This document shows positions 12,991 to 25,256 of a DNA stretch of 64,000 bases, piece after piece. The notes under the pieces were generated by a model. That model was not told the DNA's origin. It was given only the letters and a program-made list of their open reading frames with translations, and did not search any database. The translations under genes were made by a program, and so were the position numbers. Positions within the stretch are counted from its first letter, which is position 1. Each line of letters starts with the position of its first letter. Source of the stretch: Tetracentron sinense. Its lineage: Eukaryota > Streptophyta > Magnoliopsida > Trochodendrales > Trochodendraceae. The DNA lies in NCBI GenBank assembly GCA_015143295.1, contig CM026565.1, positions 15,126,041-15,190,040 on the forward strand. The letters run 5' to 3'.

Positions 12991-13191
12991 GTTGAGTCAT
13001 TCGAGAACATCCTTCGATGCTCTCATGTAAAGTACCATATGTGAAGTTTAGCCACATAAGCTACACGGCCTTCTTGGGTTTTCACTCGTTGCAACACAGC
13101 TACGGCTGCATCATGGTGTTGTGTGAGGGCTGGGTTGATAATTCTCCAATTGCTTTGATACCACTTCGATGCAGATTATGTATATTGGTGC

Positions 13192-15065
13192 CAAGGTTCT
13201 AAATTTCATCGAAATTTGCGAAATTTCGATGAAATATGTCGACTTCGCAGGGTGCCGAGACATCTGGACATTGGATTTTATTTTTTACAATTTTTCGTTG
13301 GATATCGACTGATATTTACGAAATATCGACGATATTTCGTAAATATTGACCGAAATTGTCAAAAGGCAGTCTTTCATGCAATATTGTTACAAAAAAAAAA
13401 AAAAAAAAACCCCATTTTTTTTCCTTTTTTTTTTTTTTTTTTTTTTGCTGTGGAATTATTTTTTCGTGAAACCTTGTTAGGGTTCACTTTGTTTGAAGCA
13501 GAAAATGACAAAAAGAAAAAAAAGAGAGGAGAGGAGAACGAAGGAAGAAGAGAGGAGAAAGGAAGAACCATACCTGTAGTCTCCATCGTTGCCGTCGCCG
13601 AAAGCCCTAGCCCTGTCTTCGTTCTCCTTTGAGTCTGAGCTCTGCCCTTTTCTTCCCTTTTCTTCTTTTAATCGTAAGAGATCTGAGAGTTTGGTTTTAT
13701 TAAGTTTAAAGTTGGGTTTTTACATATCAGCTGCTAGGTTTATTCTAATTTGCAAAAATACTGTTATGTATAATAGTTTTGCAAATTAACTCTTTGTTTT
13801 CCAAAAGACAAATAACCTCAACCCTTAGATCCCTTTCGTTTGTAATTATTAATAAAATGACTATCATGCCCTTGAGATATTTCATAACCTCACAAAACGT
13901 CATTAATTGCTCTTGAACTATGGTTAGTGAACCTTAACCACAGTTAAAAGCATTTTAAATTTTTTAATTTTTTTTTTCTAAAAAACAAAGGTTAGATGCT
14001 TTAACCCTAAGGATTAGTGAATCTTAACCACAGTTAAATGAAGTTTTTTTCTAAAAAACAAAGGTTAGATGCTTTAATCCTAAGGATTAGTGAAATCTTA
14101 ACCATAGTTAAAGGGAATTAAAAGGGGTTAGAGATCCCATTATTGATGTATTAACTATTATATATGAAATTGATTGTATTTGAGTGTATTGTTATGCTTG
14201 ATTGAGAAATGAATGAAACTTTTTATGTAAGCTACATCAATACTAGTGAATCATATAATGTAGTCAGCGCACATTTTTGGTCCTCTTCTCACTGTATCTC
14301 TTATGTACATTGTTATTCTTAAAAAAATTTTGATTCTCAAATGTGTATCAGTGTAATCAAGGCGTCTAGGCGATTAGCCCCAGCTAGGCGAGGCGTTGCC
14401 TAGGCGATAAATTTGATATAAATATATATATAATTATATATATATATATATCACAAATATATATTATTATATATAACATCCAAAAGACCAAAACTCCATA
14501 CCCACATTTCACAAAAACATAAAATTAAAAGTTTATTACAATCATTTATCACATAACCAAAGACATGTTGATATAGTGGTATATTAAACACTTTGAAATC
14601 TGGGCCAAATACCCAAATTCGTGTCACTGTCCATGTATAATATTAGGCAGAGCCCCTCTACGATTGCTCGGGGGGGTGGCAAGGGGACAGTGACATGATA
14701 TTTTTAGTAAAAAAAATGATATTTTTAGTGAAAAAAACGATTCAGAATCTTGTTACTTCTTTATTACATGTTTTTTTTAAGCAAAAAAAAAAAAAAATTA
14801 CTGGGTTCGACCGCCTAGAGGGGCGTCTAGGCAGTTGAGGCCCAAAATTGCCTAGGCAACGCCTTGACTACATTGATGTGTATTAACATCTATTCTAACA
14901 TTTCTTGAAGTTTCATTGAAAACTTCTATGTTTTTCACTAATTTTTTCGATTTTTCCTCCAAGTGCGATTTATTTCCACGATATCGATATATCTTACGAA
15001 ATATTCTCGATATATCTTTTTTCCACCGCTCGAAATGGCATGCGAAATCGATATTTAGAACCTTG
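13192..15065. mobile_element. Non-autonomous hAT-type element with exact 8-bp TSD
   Basis: The ends are CAAGGTTCTAAAT and ATTTAGAACCTTG, an inverted pair with the hAT CAnnG start. ATTGGTGC is duplicated exactly at 13184-13191 and 15066-15073. The interior has inverted AT-rich blocks with TATCGAT/CGATATATC, long A and T runs at 13391-13446, and the second element at 14349-14875. No transposase was seen. Confidence 0.85.
14349..14875. mobile_element. Non-autonomous hAT element nested in the previous one
   Basis: The ends are CAGTGTAATCAAGGCG and CGCCTTGACTACATTG (imperfect inverted repeats, classic CAGTG start). The exact 8-bp duplication ATGTGTAT lies at 14341-14348 and 14876-14883. Sub-terminal CTAGGCG/CGCCTAG repeats are present on both sides. 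The AT-rich interior has no coding sequence. Confidence 0.88.
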
Positions 15066-15073
15066 ATTGGTGC

Positions 15074-15229
15074 GGATACAATTGGTGAGCGCGTCTTATA
15101 GAGAGATAGATCAACTATGCGGTTGTGTGGGTGTGAATCAGCAATGATACACACTCAGCATGGGATAGTCATGCAATGATGGTGCGTATCAATGGCTTTA
15201 TATTTCCTTTAAAGTGAAAAAGGATAATG

Positions 15230-15260
<31 letters not shown>

Positions 15261-15389
15261 TTTTGTAGGTAAAGAATGGAGAGATAAAGGGAAGAGGAAG
15301 AAAGAGGAAGAGTTGCTTTAACCAACGAAATGATACTAGGGCATCTCGAGGGATGTCCTTGAGCTATGTTATGTGGATTCTTTTAGACA
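15074..15389. repeat. Intron sequence with a (GA)n microsatellite at 15231-15260
   Basis: Apart from the GA-rich tract and the purine-rich sequence after it, I see nothing recognisable here. Confidence 0.5.
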
Positions 15390-16080
15390 GCAGGCATGTC
15401 TCGTGTGGACACGGATTTGAACATGAACAGGGCTCGGACATGTATGTTGTGACTCATAAGAATCCATGCATTTTGGACTCATATGGACACGAATACGCTT
15501 GAAACTCATAAATGTTTAGTGTTTATTATATAAAAAAAGGCATATAATTAGCATAAATTTCAAATAATTTTTTCTAACTCATCATCATAAAAGAGAAGCC
15601 GGTTGACAAAGAGGAAAAGAATCATAATTATTTTTCAATAAAAAGAGAAAAAATAAGAGAAATTACCATTCCCTGCAAACAAAAGAGAGATGGAGGGAGA
15701 GAATTGATGTGGGTGTTAACGGGCTGAATTTATACCACAAAAATCTCTTTTAAATTAATCCTCTTTGAGATTAGCATTAACATTTAAATTAATATATATT
15801 CATTACTTCATTAGTTTAGGAGTTCATTTGCTTTAATATATGTCTTATTTATTTTATTTGATGTACTGTAATTTGTAATACATTGCTCATATAATAAGTA
15901 TAATATTTTTTAATTTATAATAAGTATAATATTTAATTTATTTTCTTTTTAATCTTATATAACATTGCTCATGTAATAAGTATAATATTTTTTAAAATAA
16001 AATAAAATATTCTCTTGTCCCCTAATCTCTTTTTTGGGTCCGTCGTGTTTGACACCCTGTATCTGAGTCTGACTCCGACA
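15390..16080. mobile_element. Possible degenerate inverted-repeat transposon
   Basis: The left end carries ATGTCTCGTGTGGACACGG and the right end GTCGTGTTTGACACC with GACTCCGACA. These resemble the TGTCCGTGTCGGACAC-type ends of common plant MITEs after CpG decay. The interior is AT-rich with direct repeats of ATAATAAGTATAATATTT. No convincing target duplication was found. Confidence 0.3.
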
Positions 16081-16982
16081 TTCATATCCAGGGGCGGAGC
16101 CAAGATTTTCTAGTAGTGGGGGCACTCATGGTTGATTGGAAATAATAGTAATTTTTGATAGATTAAGTGGAGAAAGAGTAGGCGGGTACAAAATATTATG
16201 GGTGTCGAGGGATGGGGGTTCAGGGGCGTAGGCCCCAAATATTTTTTTATGACAACTAAGTTCTCGGGCCGTTTCGTCCATACATTTTGTACATATCTTA
16301 TGAGTATTGTTTCTCCTTGTTTACGAGGCAGCTGTTGTAACGCCCCAGAATTTTAAATGATAAAATTATGTGTTTATTGGTCCTTAACTGGGGTTAAATA
16401 CTTAAGTGTTTGTTAAATTAATAAAAAGTGGGTTTTGCTCGGGATTGAAGTGCATCGAGGAAATCTCAGTATCTTTTCGTGAAAATCACACACAGTGTGC
16501 CGGTCGACTGCCGGGACACACCCCTATCGTATCGATTCCGTCAAGTATCATTTCGCGGGACTGCGGGGCCATTATGTGTGATAAATTTAGAAAAATGAGA
16601 AATTTCTAGATTTCCAGAAATTAAGTGGGACTCAATATCTGTTGTAGATCCTAATAGAAATCTGTGTGGCTGGTACTAATGCGTGCCGGTCGGCCGTGGG
16701 GACTAATGTCTGTCGTCTAGGCAGTTAGTTATCTCAGATGAAGAAACGACGACCTGTTTTGTGTCCGAAATCAGAAAATTAGTGGGTTTTGCAGTTTTTT
16801 TCCGGACTAAAGTGCAGTTGTCAAAACTCAGTATTTTTCCCCGAAATTTTTACATTAGGTGTGGGACTATTCCAAGTTCGGTCACTTGAAGTTTCATCAC
16901 TATCAGGCGTTATATAGTAGGGTTTCAAAGGATATATGCATGAAAAATGGGTCAAACTAGTCAAAGTGGTCAAACCAGTCAA

Positions 16983-17072
16983 GTGGTTGACTTGGTCAAC
17001 CACACTTTTCCACACCAAATGGGTCATGTGCTTTTGCACATGATCTAAACCCCCTTTAAGGCCTATATAAAT
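16983..17072 (+). promoter_or_regulatory. Paired palindromes and TATA box of LTR K
   Basis: GTGGTTGAC/GTCAACCAC across TTG (16983-17003), CATGTGC/GCACATG across TTTT (17025-17042), then TATATAAAT (17064-17072). Relative to LTR J the outer bases of the first palindrome changed on both arms together (CCC/GGG to GTG/CAC), while the GTTGAC core stayed fixed. Confidence 0.6.
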
Positions 17073-17929
17073 GGGGGCCAGCCCCCTCATTGCTCACGGT
17101 TTGCAGTTTGCAAACAGTGCTCTGCCCAGAATTTTTTAGAGAGAGAAAGGAAGAGAGAGAGAAGAGAGAAGCGGGTCCTTGAGGTTTTTCGATGTCCCCG
17201 ACGTGTTGGCGACGTCTATTTTCTTCCTTGGCGCCTCGATCAACGTGTAGAGAGTGAAAGGGATAAATCTAGAGAGAGAAAGTGAAGGTTTGAAGGCGAG
17301 GAGCTTCACCTTGGGGTTGATCGTCCTCCCGAACACGTTGGCGGTGTCCGTTTTGGCCTAGATGCCTCGAAGTGCATGAAAGAGGTAAAAACCCCTTCCA
17401 TCTCTTCTCTTTTCCCTATTATTTGCTATATTCTTTATGTGGAATGTATGTGCGTTGATGAAAAGGGTGTAAGACCCCGTGGATGTGTTATGGGAAGGTG
17501 GTTGTGCATGGAAAATGAGTAGAGGGGTGTAGCTCTCGGTCTCGGGTATCAAAACCTTGGGTTTAGACTCACTGTGTAAAATGCGTGGATGGAAAAAGGG
17601 TCGAAAACCCCTATGTGATGTAATTTTATGTGGACTTTCAGGGAGGCCAGATCGGGTCCCGGGTAAATTGTATCGTCACCCTAGGGTGTCGAAAAGTTGT
17701 TTTGCAAGTCGTTTAAGGCTATGGACACATCCATTAGCATGGAAACGTTCCCTAACGGGACGGTGTGTTACCGGATTTGGTTCACGGGTATTTCAGTTAA
17801 CCAAGCGAGACTTGGGCTGAGGTTAACCCGTGGTTAGAAAACCTAACCAGGGTTAAAGTATAATCCTCCATGACTGATAGTCGGGAGTGGGTGGATTTGA
17901 TATCTATAGATCCTCTTTGACTAGGTCAG

Positions 17930-18900
17930 GGGAGAACAGATGGTTGTGTTATCTGATAGATATGCCGTACCGAGGCTGAGTCAATAGGTTGTGATGCCTC
18001 TGATAGATATGCCGTCCGTACCGTGGCTGAGTGATATGGTTGTGTTATCTGATAGATATGCCGTACTGAGGCAGAGTCAGTAGGTTGTGATGCCTCTGAT
18101 GGATATGCCGTCCGTACCATGGCTGAGTCAGATGGTTGTGTTATCTGATAGATATGCCGTGAGGATAGAAGTCTCCACCGTGGCTAAGTCAGATGGTTGT
18201 GTTATCTGATAGATATGCCGTACCGAGGCTGAGTCAGTAGGTTGTGATGCCTCTGATAGATATGTCGTCCGTACCGTGGTTGAGTCAGATGGTTGTGTTA
18301 TCTGATAGATATGCCGTACCGAAGCTGAGTCAGTAGATTGTGATGCCTCTGATAGATATGCCGTCTGTATCGTGGCTGCAGTCAGTAGGTTGTGATGCCT
18401 CTGATAGATATGCCGTCTGTACTGTGGTTGAGTCAGATGGTTGTGTTATCTGATAGATATGTCATACCGATGCCGAGTTAGTAGGTTGTGATGCCTCTGA
18501 TGGATATGATGGATATGCTGTCCGTATCATTGCTGAGTCAGATGGTTGTGTTATTTGATAGATATGCCGTGAGGATAGAAGTCCCTATCGTGGCTGAGTC
18601 AGATGGTTGTGTTATCTGATAGATATGCTGTACCGAGGCTGAGTCAGTAGGTTGTGATGCCTCTGATAGATATGTCGTCCCTACCGTGGCTGAGTCGGAT
18701 GGTTGTGTTATCTGATAGATATGCCTCCACCGTGGCTGAGTCAAATGGTTGTGTTGTCTTTGATCTGATAGATATGCCGTGAGGATAGAATTCTCCACCG
18801 TAGCTGAGTCAGATGGTTGTGTTGTCTGATAGAGATGCTGTGAGGTTAGAGTTCCTCACCGTGGCTGAGATCAGACGATTGTGTTAGTTCTAGTGGGTGA
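17930..18900 (+). repeat. LTR minisatellite of LTR K, 45-65 bp units
   Basis: Two alternating unit types contain CTGATAGATATGCCGT. One carries GAGGCTGAGTCAGTAGG then GATGCCTC, the other GTGGCTGAGTCAGATGG then TTATCTG. GAGGC can pair with GCCTC, and CAGAT with ATCTG, in each case around the common GGTTGTG. More than 15 units are present. Open frames here on the minus strand are repeat artefacts. Confidence 0.85.
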
Positions 18901-21186
18901 AGGCCCAGATTATGTATCGAGTTTATGGACTTAAGGTTGTACGGAGTCTAAGGACTTAAGGTTGTATGAAGTCTAAGGACTCAAGGTTTGATTTCATTGG
19001 GTGTAAACCCGGTTGATCTCGATAGTTATCATGGGGGGTATGGGACGCCATGGTAACAAAATGGATTTGGAAATGGACAAAATTAATGTTAACTGATTTG
19101 GAAATGGATATCGAGTCTACGAACTCTAACTTAGATATTGAGTCTACAGACTCAGGTTGAATACGGGCGAAGGCTAGTTGATTAAGTCTACGGACTCAAT
19201 GATAGAGTGTGAGCGGTTGTCTGGAGTAGTAACCTAGTAGTGTAAACGATGATTGGATGAACTTGAAATTGAGGTTGGGAACCTTGAAATAGGGTGAAAT
19301 AGCCCTGAGTGACCTCGGGTCACGTATTACGATATTATATATTATTATAATATGAGAATTGTATTGCAACACTATATCGTTATTGATGATGATGATTGTT
19401 ACTAGGTGGAAACTAGCCTAGATGGATTGTGGATTTTGCTGAGCTTTATAGCTCATTCCTTTAATTTCATGTCTTTAGATTTGGAAGCAGTTGCCGATTG
19501 GCAAGGAGTTATACTTGATGGATTCTGAAAGTGTACTGGCGCAGTTGTGGTGCCAAAAGTAACGGCTATTGTAGCCAGTTAGGTAACGTATTTGCTTATG
19601 ATGGGTTATTGTGATGACTAGTTGTTATTACTTATGTAAGCTCATCAGAAAAGTAAAAAAAAAAATCCACGCATTTTCGCGGGTTAAGTCTTCCGCATGT
19701 GTGGTCATGACGAACGAGCACGCGTTTTAGAAACCTGATTTCCCAGACGCGGGTTCGGGGCGTCACAGCTGTCCCCTTGACTCATGGTTATGCCTAGTTA
19801 AATAATTAAATGAAATGATATAAAAGATACATTTTGTTTTCAAAAGTTTAAGAGAAAGTTGGCCCCTTTGCCCCCAGTTATGCCATATTAAATAATATAG
19901 TAGGGGACAACTGTCCCTTTGTCCCATGATTATGCCTAACTAAATACTTAAACAATGTAGTATAAAAAATACGAGTCTGGTTCCTGTCCAATTGCGATTG
20001 AATTCGGACAGTTCAATCGCACTTACATAGTCCCCCTTCAACTCAGGTTAAGAATTTTTAACCCTTCAGGTTATGTTTTTTCTTCTAAAAACAAAGGTTA
20101 GATTGATGGTTAGTGAATCTTAACCATAGTTAATGAGAGTTAAAAGGGACACATGTTGACCTATGGGCCGAGTTCAACCACAATTGAATATGGGCACCAG
20201 CCCTATTCCCATTTTATACCCTAAAATTTTATTTCTGGGACACATGTTGACCTATGGGCCTAGTTCAATCACAATTGAATATGGGCACCAGCCCCATTCC
20301 AATTTTATACCCTAAGAATTTTATTTCTAAAAATAAAAGTTGAGTGGGGGCACGTGCCCCCACTTGGCTCTGCCCCTGTTCGTATGTGTGTAACATAGCC
20401 CTAGAGTGATTTAACGCCACATCCGCACGGTTGGCTTTAGGACTTAGGAGAGCATCCCTTAGCCCAAACCATCCCTATAGTCCTTCTAAAAGGAGACTAT
20501 TAAGCCAATTTAAGCCTATAGAATAATTGGTTAGTTTGTTTCATACTTTGATTAGAAATGTTAAGATAGTTCCTTTTAATATTACAATTAGTAGTAACTT
20601 TCGGATTGCTATATATAGTATGTTTTGAGTTGAATATTTAAGCATTTCTTATTAGGGTTTTAATTCTTTTTCCGTGTTACTTAAGAATATGAACCCCTTT
20701 AGGATATTTGGGAATTTCCATTTCAAACTTACAATCTAATTAAGATTCGTCTAAGGCTTTATAAAAGCCCAATGCATAAGCTATTGTTGAGTTAATTATT
20801 GAGTTGAGAGTTGAATTAGAAACATTATTAAGTTTATGAGTTGCTGATTGCTGAATTCAATTAATCGTGATTGATTGGATTAATTTCTATTAGCATTATC
20901 GTTGTTTTATTGGTTAGAGATGAAAGGATTAGTGTTATTCGGAACTTGCAGAACAAGATGCCATGGTTTCGAAAACCCTGGAGCTTATTATTTAAGGTTA
21001 TTGAACCACACTCATAGCTCCTAACCCTTCCATCCAAAACTTGTTATCTTATTAGGTTTGGATTTTAAACCCTAGATTTATTTAATTTTTGAATTTTGTA
21101 AATTAAACCCAAGACTTTGAACTCCTTTCGATTCATTAGGGTTTTGTTTGCCTTAGTTGAAGCTACCTAAATTGGTACATTAAACC

Positions 21187-21624
21187 ATGGTTCAAAATTC
21201 GAAAACTCGACTCAACTCAAAAGTTAGCCGGGTCGAGTAATTCGGAAAACTTGAAAATAACTTGACTCAGTCTAACTCAGAATATATATATGTGTGTGTG
21301 TGTACACCATTTAGGTAATTATCAATTTCTTGGCATTTTATCCAAGATTTAATCACAAATAACTTGAAAAACCTAGGTTAAAAGAACCCAAAGTAGGCTG
21401 ATTTTGCAGCCTCAAACCCAAAAGCCAAGTTTATATAAAAATAATAAAAATACCCTTCCATAATTCGACCTAGTCTGGCGAGTCAAAAACTTGACTCGAC
21501 CAAGCCACCCGAATAACTTGCTAAATATCCTCCTTTGAGTTTTGAGGCCACTCGACTCGAAACTCTATTGAGTTGAGTAACTCGGCCAAGTTACTCGGGT
21601 AACTCGCCGAGTTTTTGAACTTTG
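21187..21624. mobile_element. MITE with inverted ends around an ACTCG-rich interior
   Basis: The left end has TTCAAAATTCGAAAACTCG and the right end CGAGTTTTTGAACTTTG. Flanks are CATTAAACC and CATTTAAACC, suggesting a 9-bp-class duplication. Many copies of ACTCG/CGAGT occur in both orientations. A (TA)n(TG)n tract lies near 21284-21303. Confidence 0.5.
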
Positions 21625-21657
21625 CATTTAAACCCTTTTTCAAGATTTACCTACAGC

Positions 21658-21947
21658 TAGTGGTGGAGCCACATGGGGCCAGGGGGACTGAAGCCCCCCT
21701 TGAAATTTTGAAAAAAAAAAAAGCAATAGTAATAGTAGGGGTGTAGGATGTGTAGCTTGGGAGGGGCGGAGCCGGGGCGAAGGGGTCTAGCCCTCCTAAA
21801 CTTCCGAGAAAAAAATATATTCTTTACAAACGGATACAAACAAATGCAATGACCTATGAACTTGGCCCTCAAAAACAAATTTTGTGGGCTATGCCCCCGA
21901 ACCCCCATTGTTAGCCCCCCTATAAGAGAATCCTGGCTATGCCCCTG
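21658..21947. mobile_element. hAT-type MITE, 290 bp
   Basis: Left end TAGTGGTGGAGCCAC and right end GGCTATGCCCCTG match the CAGGGGC(G/A)(G/T)AGCCA class. Flanks are CCTACAGC and CCTACATC, an 8-bp duplication with one change. The interior repeats GGGGCGGAGCC. It sits in the right inverted-repeat arm. Confidence 0.7.
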
Positions 21948-22339
21948 CCTACATCCTAGATTCAGTTTATAGCTTTTCGTGTAATTCAATTACATATCAG
22001 TCCTTTGACTAACCCGACACCTACATTGAGCCCTAGGCTTATCTCTAAACCCAAGAAACTAGTTGAGACCAAGGATTAAAATACGATTTTGATGTGCGTG
22101 AAGGACCCTACCGAAACTGTTACGTAATGCTGAAAATGTTATTTAACGAACGTTATGGTCAAGGACACTATCGTATGTCGTTTTTAGTAGAAACGGCGAT
22201 GGTTTTAGCTCATTTTTAGTAAAAACAACCCATTTTGCTTCACTTTTAATAAAATAAAATTAATGACCTATTTTAAGCCGTTATCAGTCGTTTATAGTTG
22301 ATCATTTGAAAAATAGGGAATGACTATCCCAAATAGATA

Positions 22340-22828
22340 TTGCCTTTGCCTAGAGGTGGAAGAAGTCGTTTCTCACCCTGTTCATTGCCTGTTTTCTTGG
22401 TATTGTGGAGTTTTTCCCTTTTAAGTTTTGGTGTTTCTGTAGTCATGCCGAAGGAGCGAGAGGTCATTTTGGAATGGCCGTTTGGAGCATTTAGTGCTAG
22501 AGGGAATGTTTTATGGGAGATTTTACCAACTAGGATTTGTTGGGGTATATGGAAGGAGCATACCAATAGGATTTTTGATGTTTCATCTTCCGCCATCCCA
22601 GCTCTTTGGTTTTCTATTATCTGGATCTTGAGGAAAATGGATGACAGTTTCATCAGGGTTTTTAAACGTGCATACAAATTATTTTCTGTATAGTTGGAGT
22701 TGGGTATCATATTGTTACTCCTAAAGTCTTGTCTTTTTTGTTAGGGAATCTCCTCATTCCTTATTTCTAGTTTTCTTGTTAATTTCTCTTATTTTCTATG
22801 AAATTTTAGTTGCTGATTTAAAAAAAAG
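22340..22828 (+). mobile_element. LINE 3' end fragment with zf-RVT-like C-terminus
   Basis: An open frame at 22340-22693 reads VLWEILPTRICWGIWKEHTN, then RIFDVSSSAIPALWFSIIWI. This is the C-terminal zinc-binding (zf-RVT) region found after plant LINE reverse transcriptases. A 3' UTR follows, ending in nine A residues (22820-22828). It is 5'-truncated, and the exact left end is unclear. Confidence 0.65.
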
Positions 22829-23080
22829 GTAACAAGAGACGATATGGATTCGGTTCCTGCCGAAACCATTATATAACGATTGTTATGCAATGATTTTGGC
22901 GATTTTCATTACCATGGTGTAGACCCTTACGTTGTCCGATACCCTTTAACCCTAAATTTTACCCTTGATTAATTGTGAAATCACCACTTTACCCCTGCTA
23001 TTCGAAAATTTAGAATTTCAGAAATTCTTATTGGGGTAAATCCTCAAGTGATTAGACCATTGCTTTTATGCCTACATCAG

Positions 23081-23124
23081 GAAAGGGACGTAGGAAGAGG
23101 TGAAAGAGAGAAAAAAGAGGTGAT

Positions 23125-23183
<59 letters not shown>

Positions 23184-25256
23184 CCTGCAATAAAGAGATA
23201 TGGGATGTGGAATTTAGGGGGGGAGAGAAGTGTTTCTTTTTTTTTTCTTTTTCTTCTTTTAAGAGGTGTATTTCAATAAACAACTATTACATGCTGGCTG
23301 TTCAACTTATGTAAAAAATAAAGGATGGGAGGGGGGCAATCCCTCCTTGAAAGTGATTGAATTACATCTATACCCTATTAAGAAATAATCAAGATGCTAG
23401 TTACACAGGGCATTCTCTGTGCGCGTCACTTCAGTTGAGGTAGTTTGGTTGTGCAATACACCAAAATTGTGCAAGTTGATGCTGACTCAGGCAAGTTGCT
23501 GCAATATGGCAGTAACTTTGTTCTTTTCTTTCTCATATAATAACCAGTGTTTGGATTTCTGCAATTATTTTTTAACAGGGGTTGCTGAATATGTGCATAT
23601 TCACGTGGATATCAATATATCACTTGTGTCTTGGTTACAACATAGCTTGTATACATGTGCTTCATATTCGCCTGGAGTTTGCTCCCAAAAATATAGCCAT
23701 CGCTACCCCCTCACTTCAATCCCACGAGAAAATGAGTTGATTAGTCGACACAAGCTTGACTAGCTTATTATTATCATCATCCTCGTCATTATCATATTAT
23801 TATTTTTAAATAAGCGTCATCATCATCCCCTTGAGTATTGCTGTTGCTTTATTATGATATAATCAATTGATGTTTAACTGTATAGTGTATCTTGTGCAAG
23901 CCATGAAAGTCTGATGCCCATGTTTTTTCATTATTTATATTAGTGGACCCGGTTTTTATTAGTATACAATATTCCCTTTGTTTTTTTTATATAGCATGTA
24001 CTATTATAATGCGAAAACTTGAGGAACTTCCATGGTTCCAAGCATGGACCAAGCCAAACAATAGCCACAGTGCTATTGTGTTGTATATATTGATATATTT
24101 CCTTAAGAGCGGGGGAGAAGCCCTTATCACTTTCTCCCTAAATAATGTAGAATTACCAAATTTACCATCCACTCTAGTCCCCTTTCATGTATGGCCAATT
24201 AATATGACCGTCCAAATATTAAGTCACCTATCACTACACTTAATCGATTTTATTGTTTGATAAAAAAAAAGGCTTCATGTAGATTAGTGACAAAAGCACA
24301 GGCAACAATATGATCTGTAAAAAGAATCATAGTTATCAAGTAGTTAAGATCATCCAAACGGTATTACTTCTAGGTCATGTCCATTTTAAACAGTGAACTG
24401 ACATTTGAATGGTCGAAATGTAAGTCATGTGCACCACTGGTTACTGGACGCGAATCAAAATAATTGAGTTCTCTAAGCTTCACATTTGATAAAAATTTTA
24501 TTTTCCTTGTTTGTGGCTACTGAATGTCTTATCTACTCAGGTCATCCAAATGTTAAGTGTTGACTGTCTACCTTCACGGCTTCACCGCCTCTGGCCCACT
24601 TGTCTTTCTTCGATTGACCACAGCCCAAGATTACCAAGACTCGAGGAGATCCTAATTTTCTGATCATTGCATGTTTGCACCATGATTTGGATTGCGCTTC
24701 AATATTTTGTAGGTCACTTTATTAAGCGATTAGGATAATTCCAGTTAAGAACCATATATGGATACCAAGGAATAACGTAACATCGAAACTATCTGAATGA
24801 CCATGAGCTCACCGTATAAATAAATATATGGTATAATAGTTAATTTTTCTTTCTGTGCAAGTGCCATTCGTTGGTTACTCTGGCTGATGTTAAACACTTG
24901 TCCCTTGATGCTATACCTTACATTTGGTCCAGTACACACCTCTTTGATGAGCTAGCCCAGAAATTAACAATCAGGTGAATCTTGCCTGCCTTCCTACTTA
25001 TGGATTTTTACAATAAGGCATTCAGGTGAATCTTGCCTGCCTTCCTACTTGTGGATTTTTTCCCGACCATCAACCTTATATACATAAAAATCCAAGTTTT
25101 ATATTCCAATCTACTGTTTGTGCTTCTCTGCCTGATCTTTGTACTGAGGGGGGGATCCAACTAGTAAAATTTCAGTCACTGGCCCTAATCCATTCTTAGT
25201 TACATGATTGATGGCTTGTAGAGAATTTAATGGATACATATGCATTGACATTACAG
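23081..25256 (+). repeat. Remainder of the CCT intron with (AG)26 and a 51-bp duplication
   Basis: A perfect (AG)n tract of 52 bp lies at 23129-23180. A 51-bp-period direct duplication beginning TCAGGTGAATCTTGCCTGCC lies at 24971-25060. Otherwise this is AT-rich, non-repetitive sequence with no gene I can recognise. Frames at 23419-23763 and 23943-24260 have no recognisable family and low-complexity codon use. Confidence 0.6.

Larger units (their letters stand above)
16336..19767 (+). mobile_element. Solo LTR (gypsy, Tekay-like), family K, sister of J
   Basis: It starts TGTAACGCCCCAG and ends GGGGCGTCACA, with the perfect 5-bp duplication GCTGT at 16331-16335 and 19768-19772. The first 750 bp align closely with solo LTR J. 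It contains promoter palindromes, a TATA box at 17064-17072, a long minisatellite, and the hairpin GAGC-TTTATA-GCTC at 19441-19454. No internal region remains. Confidence 0.92.
16089..20378. mobile_element. hAT-type element split by solo LTR K
   Basis: The ends are CAGGGGCGGAGCCAAG and CTTGGCTCTGCCCCTG (inverted, one mismatch). Flanks are TTCATATC and TTCGTATG, an 8-bp duplication with two changes. Its own sequence is 16089-16335 plus 19773-20378. The LTR between shows a perfect GCTGT duplication, so it came later. The interior has no transposase. Confidence 0.8.
20400..23080 (+). repeat. Right arm of the large inverted repeat, interrupted by three insertions
   Basis: This is the counterpart of 11749-12990 (see there). 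The outer end is CTACATCAG at 23080. Interruptions are a palindromic MITE (21187-21624), a hAT MITE (21658-21947) and a LINE tail (about 22340-22828), which account for its greater length. Confidence 0.55.
7376..25256 (+). other. Giant transposon-filled intron of the CCT pseudogene
   Basis: The exon ending ...GEK at 7375 has a GTATGT donor. The next CCT exon begins IQTVAKTAG at 25257 after a CATTACAG acceptor, in the same phase as family members join these residues. The 17.9 kb between them is therefore a single intron filled by the mobile elements listed separately. Whether it was ever spliced at this size cannot be told. Confidence 0.75.

Noticed and set aside
13140-13175. Reverse-strand TGGTATCAAAGCAATTGG resembling a primer-binding site
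   Set aside because: No LTR end with a CA terminus and no matching second LTR could be found next to it, so an additional retroelement is not supported.
13216-13632. 138-codon frame across A and T homopolymers
   Set aside because: Runs of Lys and Phe from poly(A)/poly(T) inside the hAT element; no gene signature.
18538-18798. Minus-strand frame with repeated HIYQITQPSDSATV, and a similar one at 17926-18120
   Set aside because: Open only because the minisatellite period keeps one frame free of stops. It is the complement of the LTR repeat, not a protein gene.
23419-24260. Plus-strand frames of 114 and 105 codons in the CCT intron
   Set aside because: No similarity to any family I recognise, no conserved motif, and their starts and ends do not match splice-site patterns.
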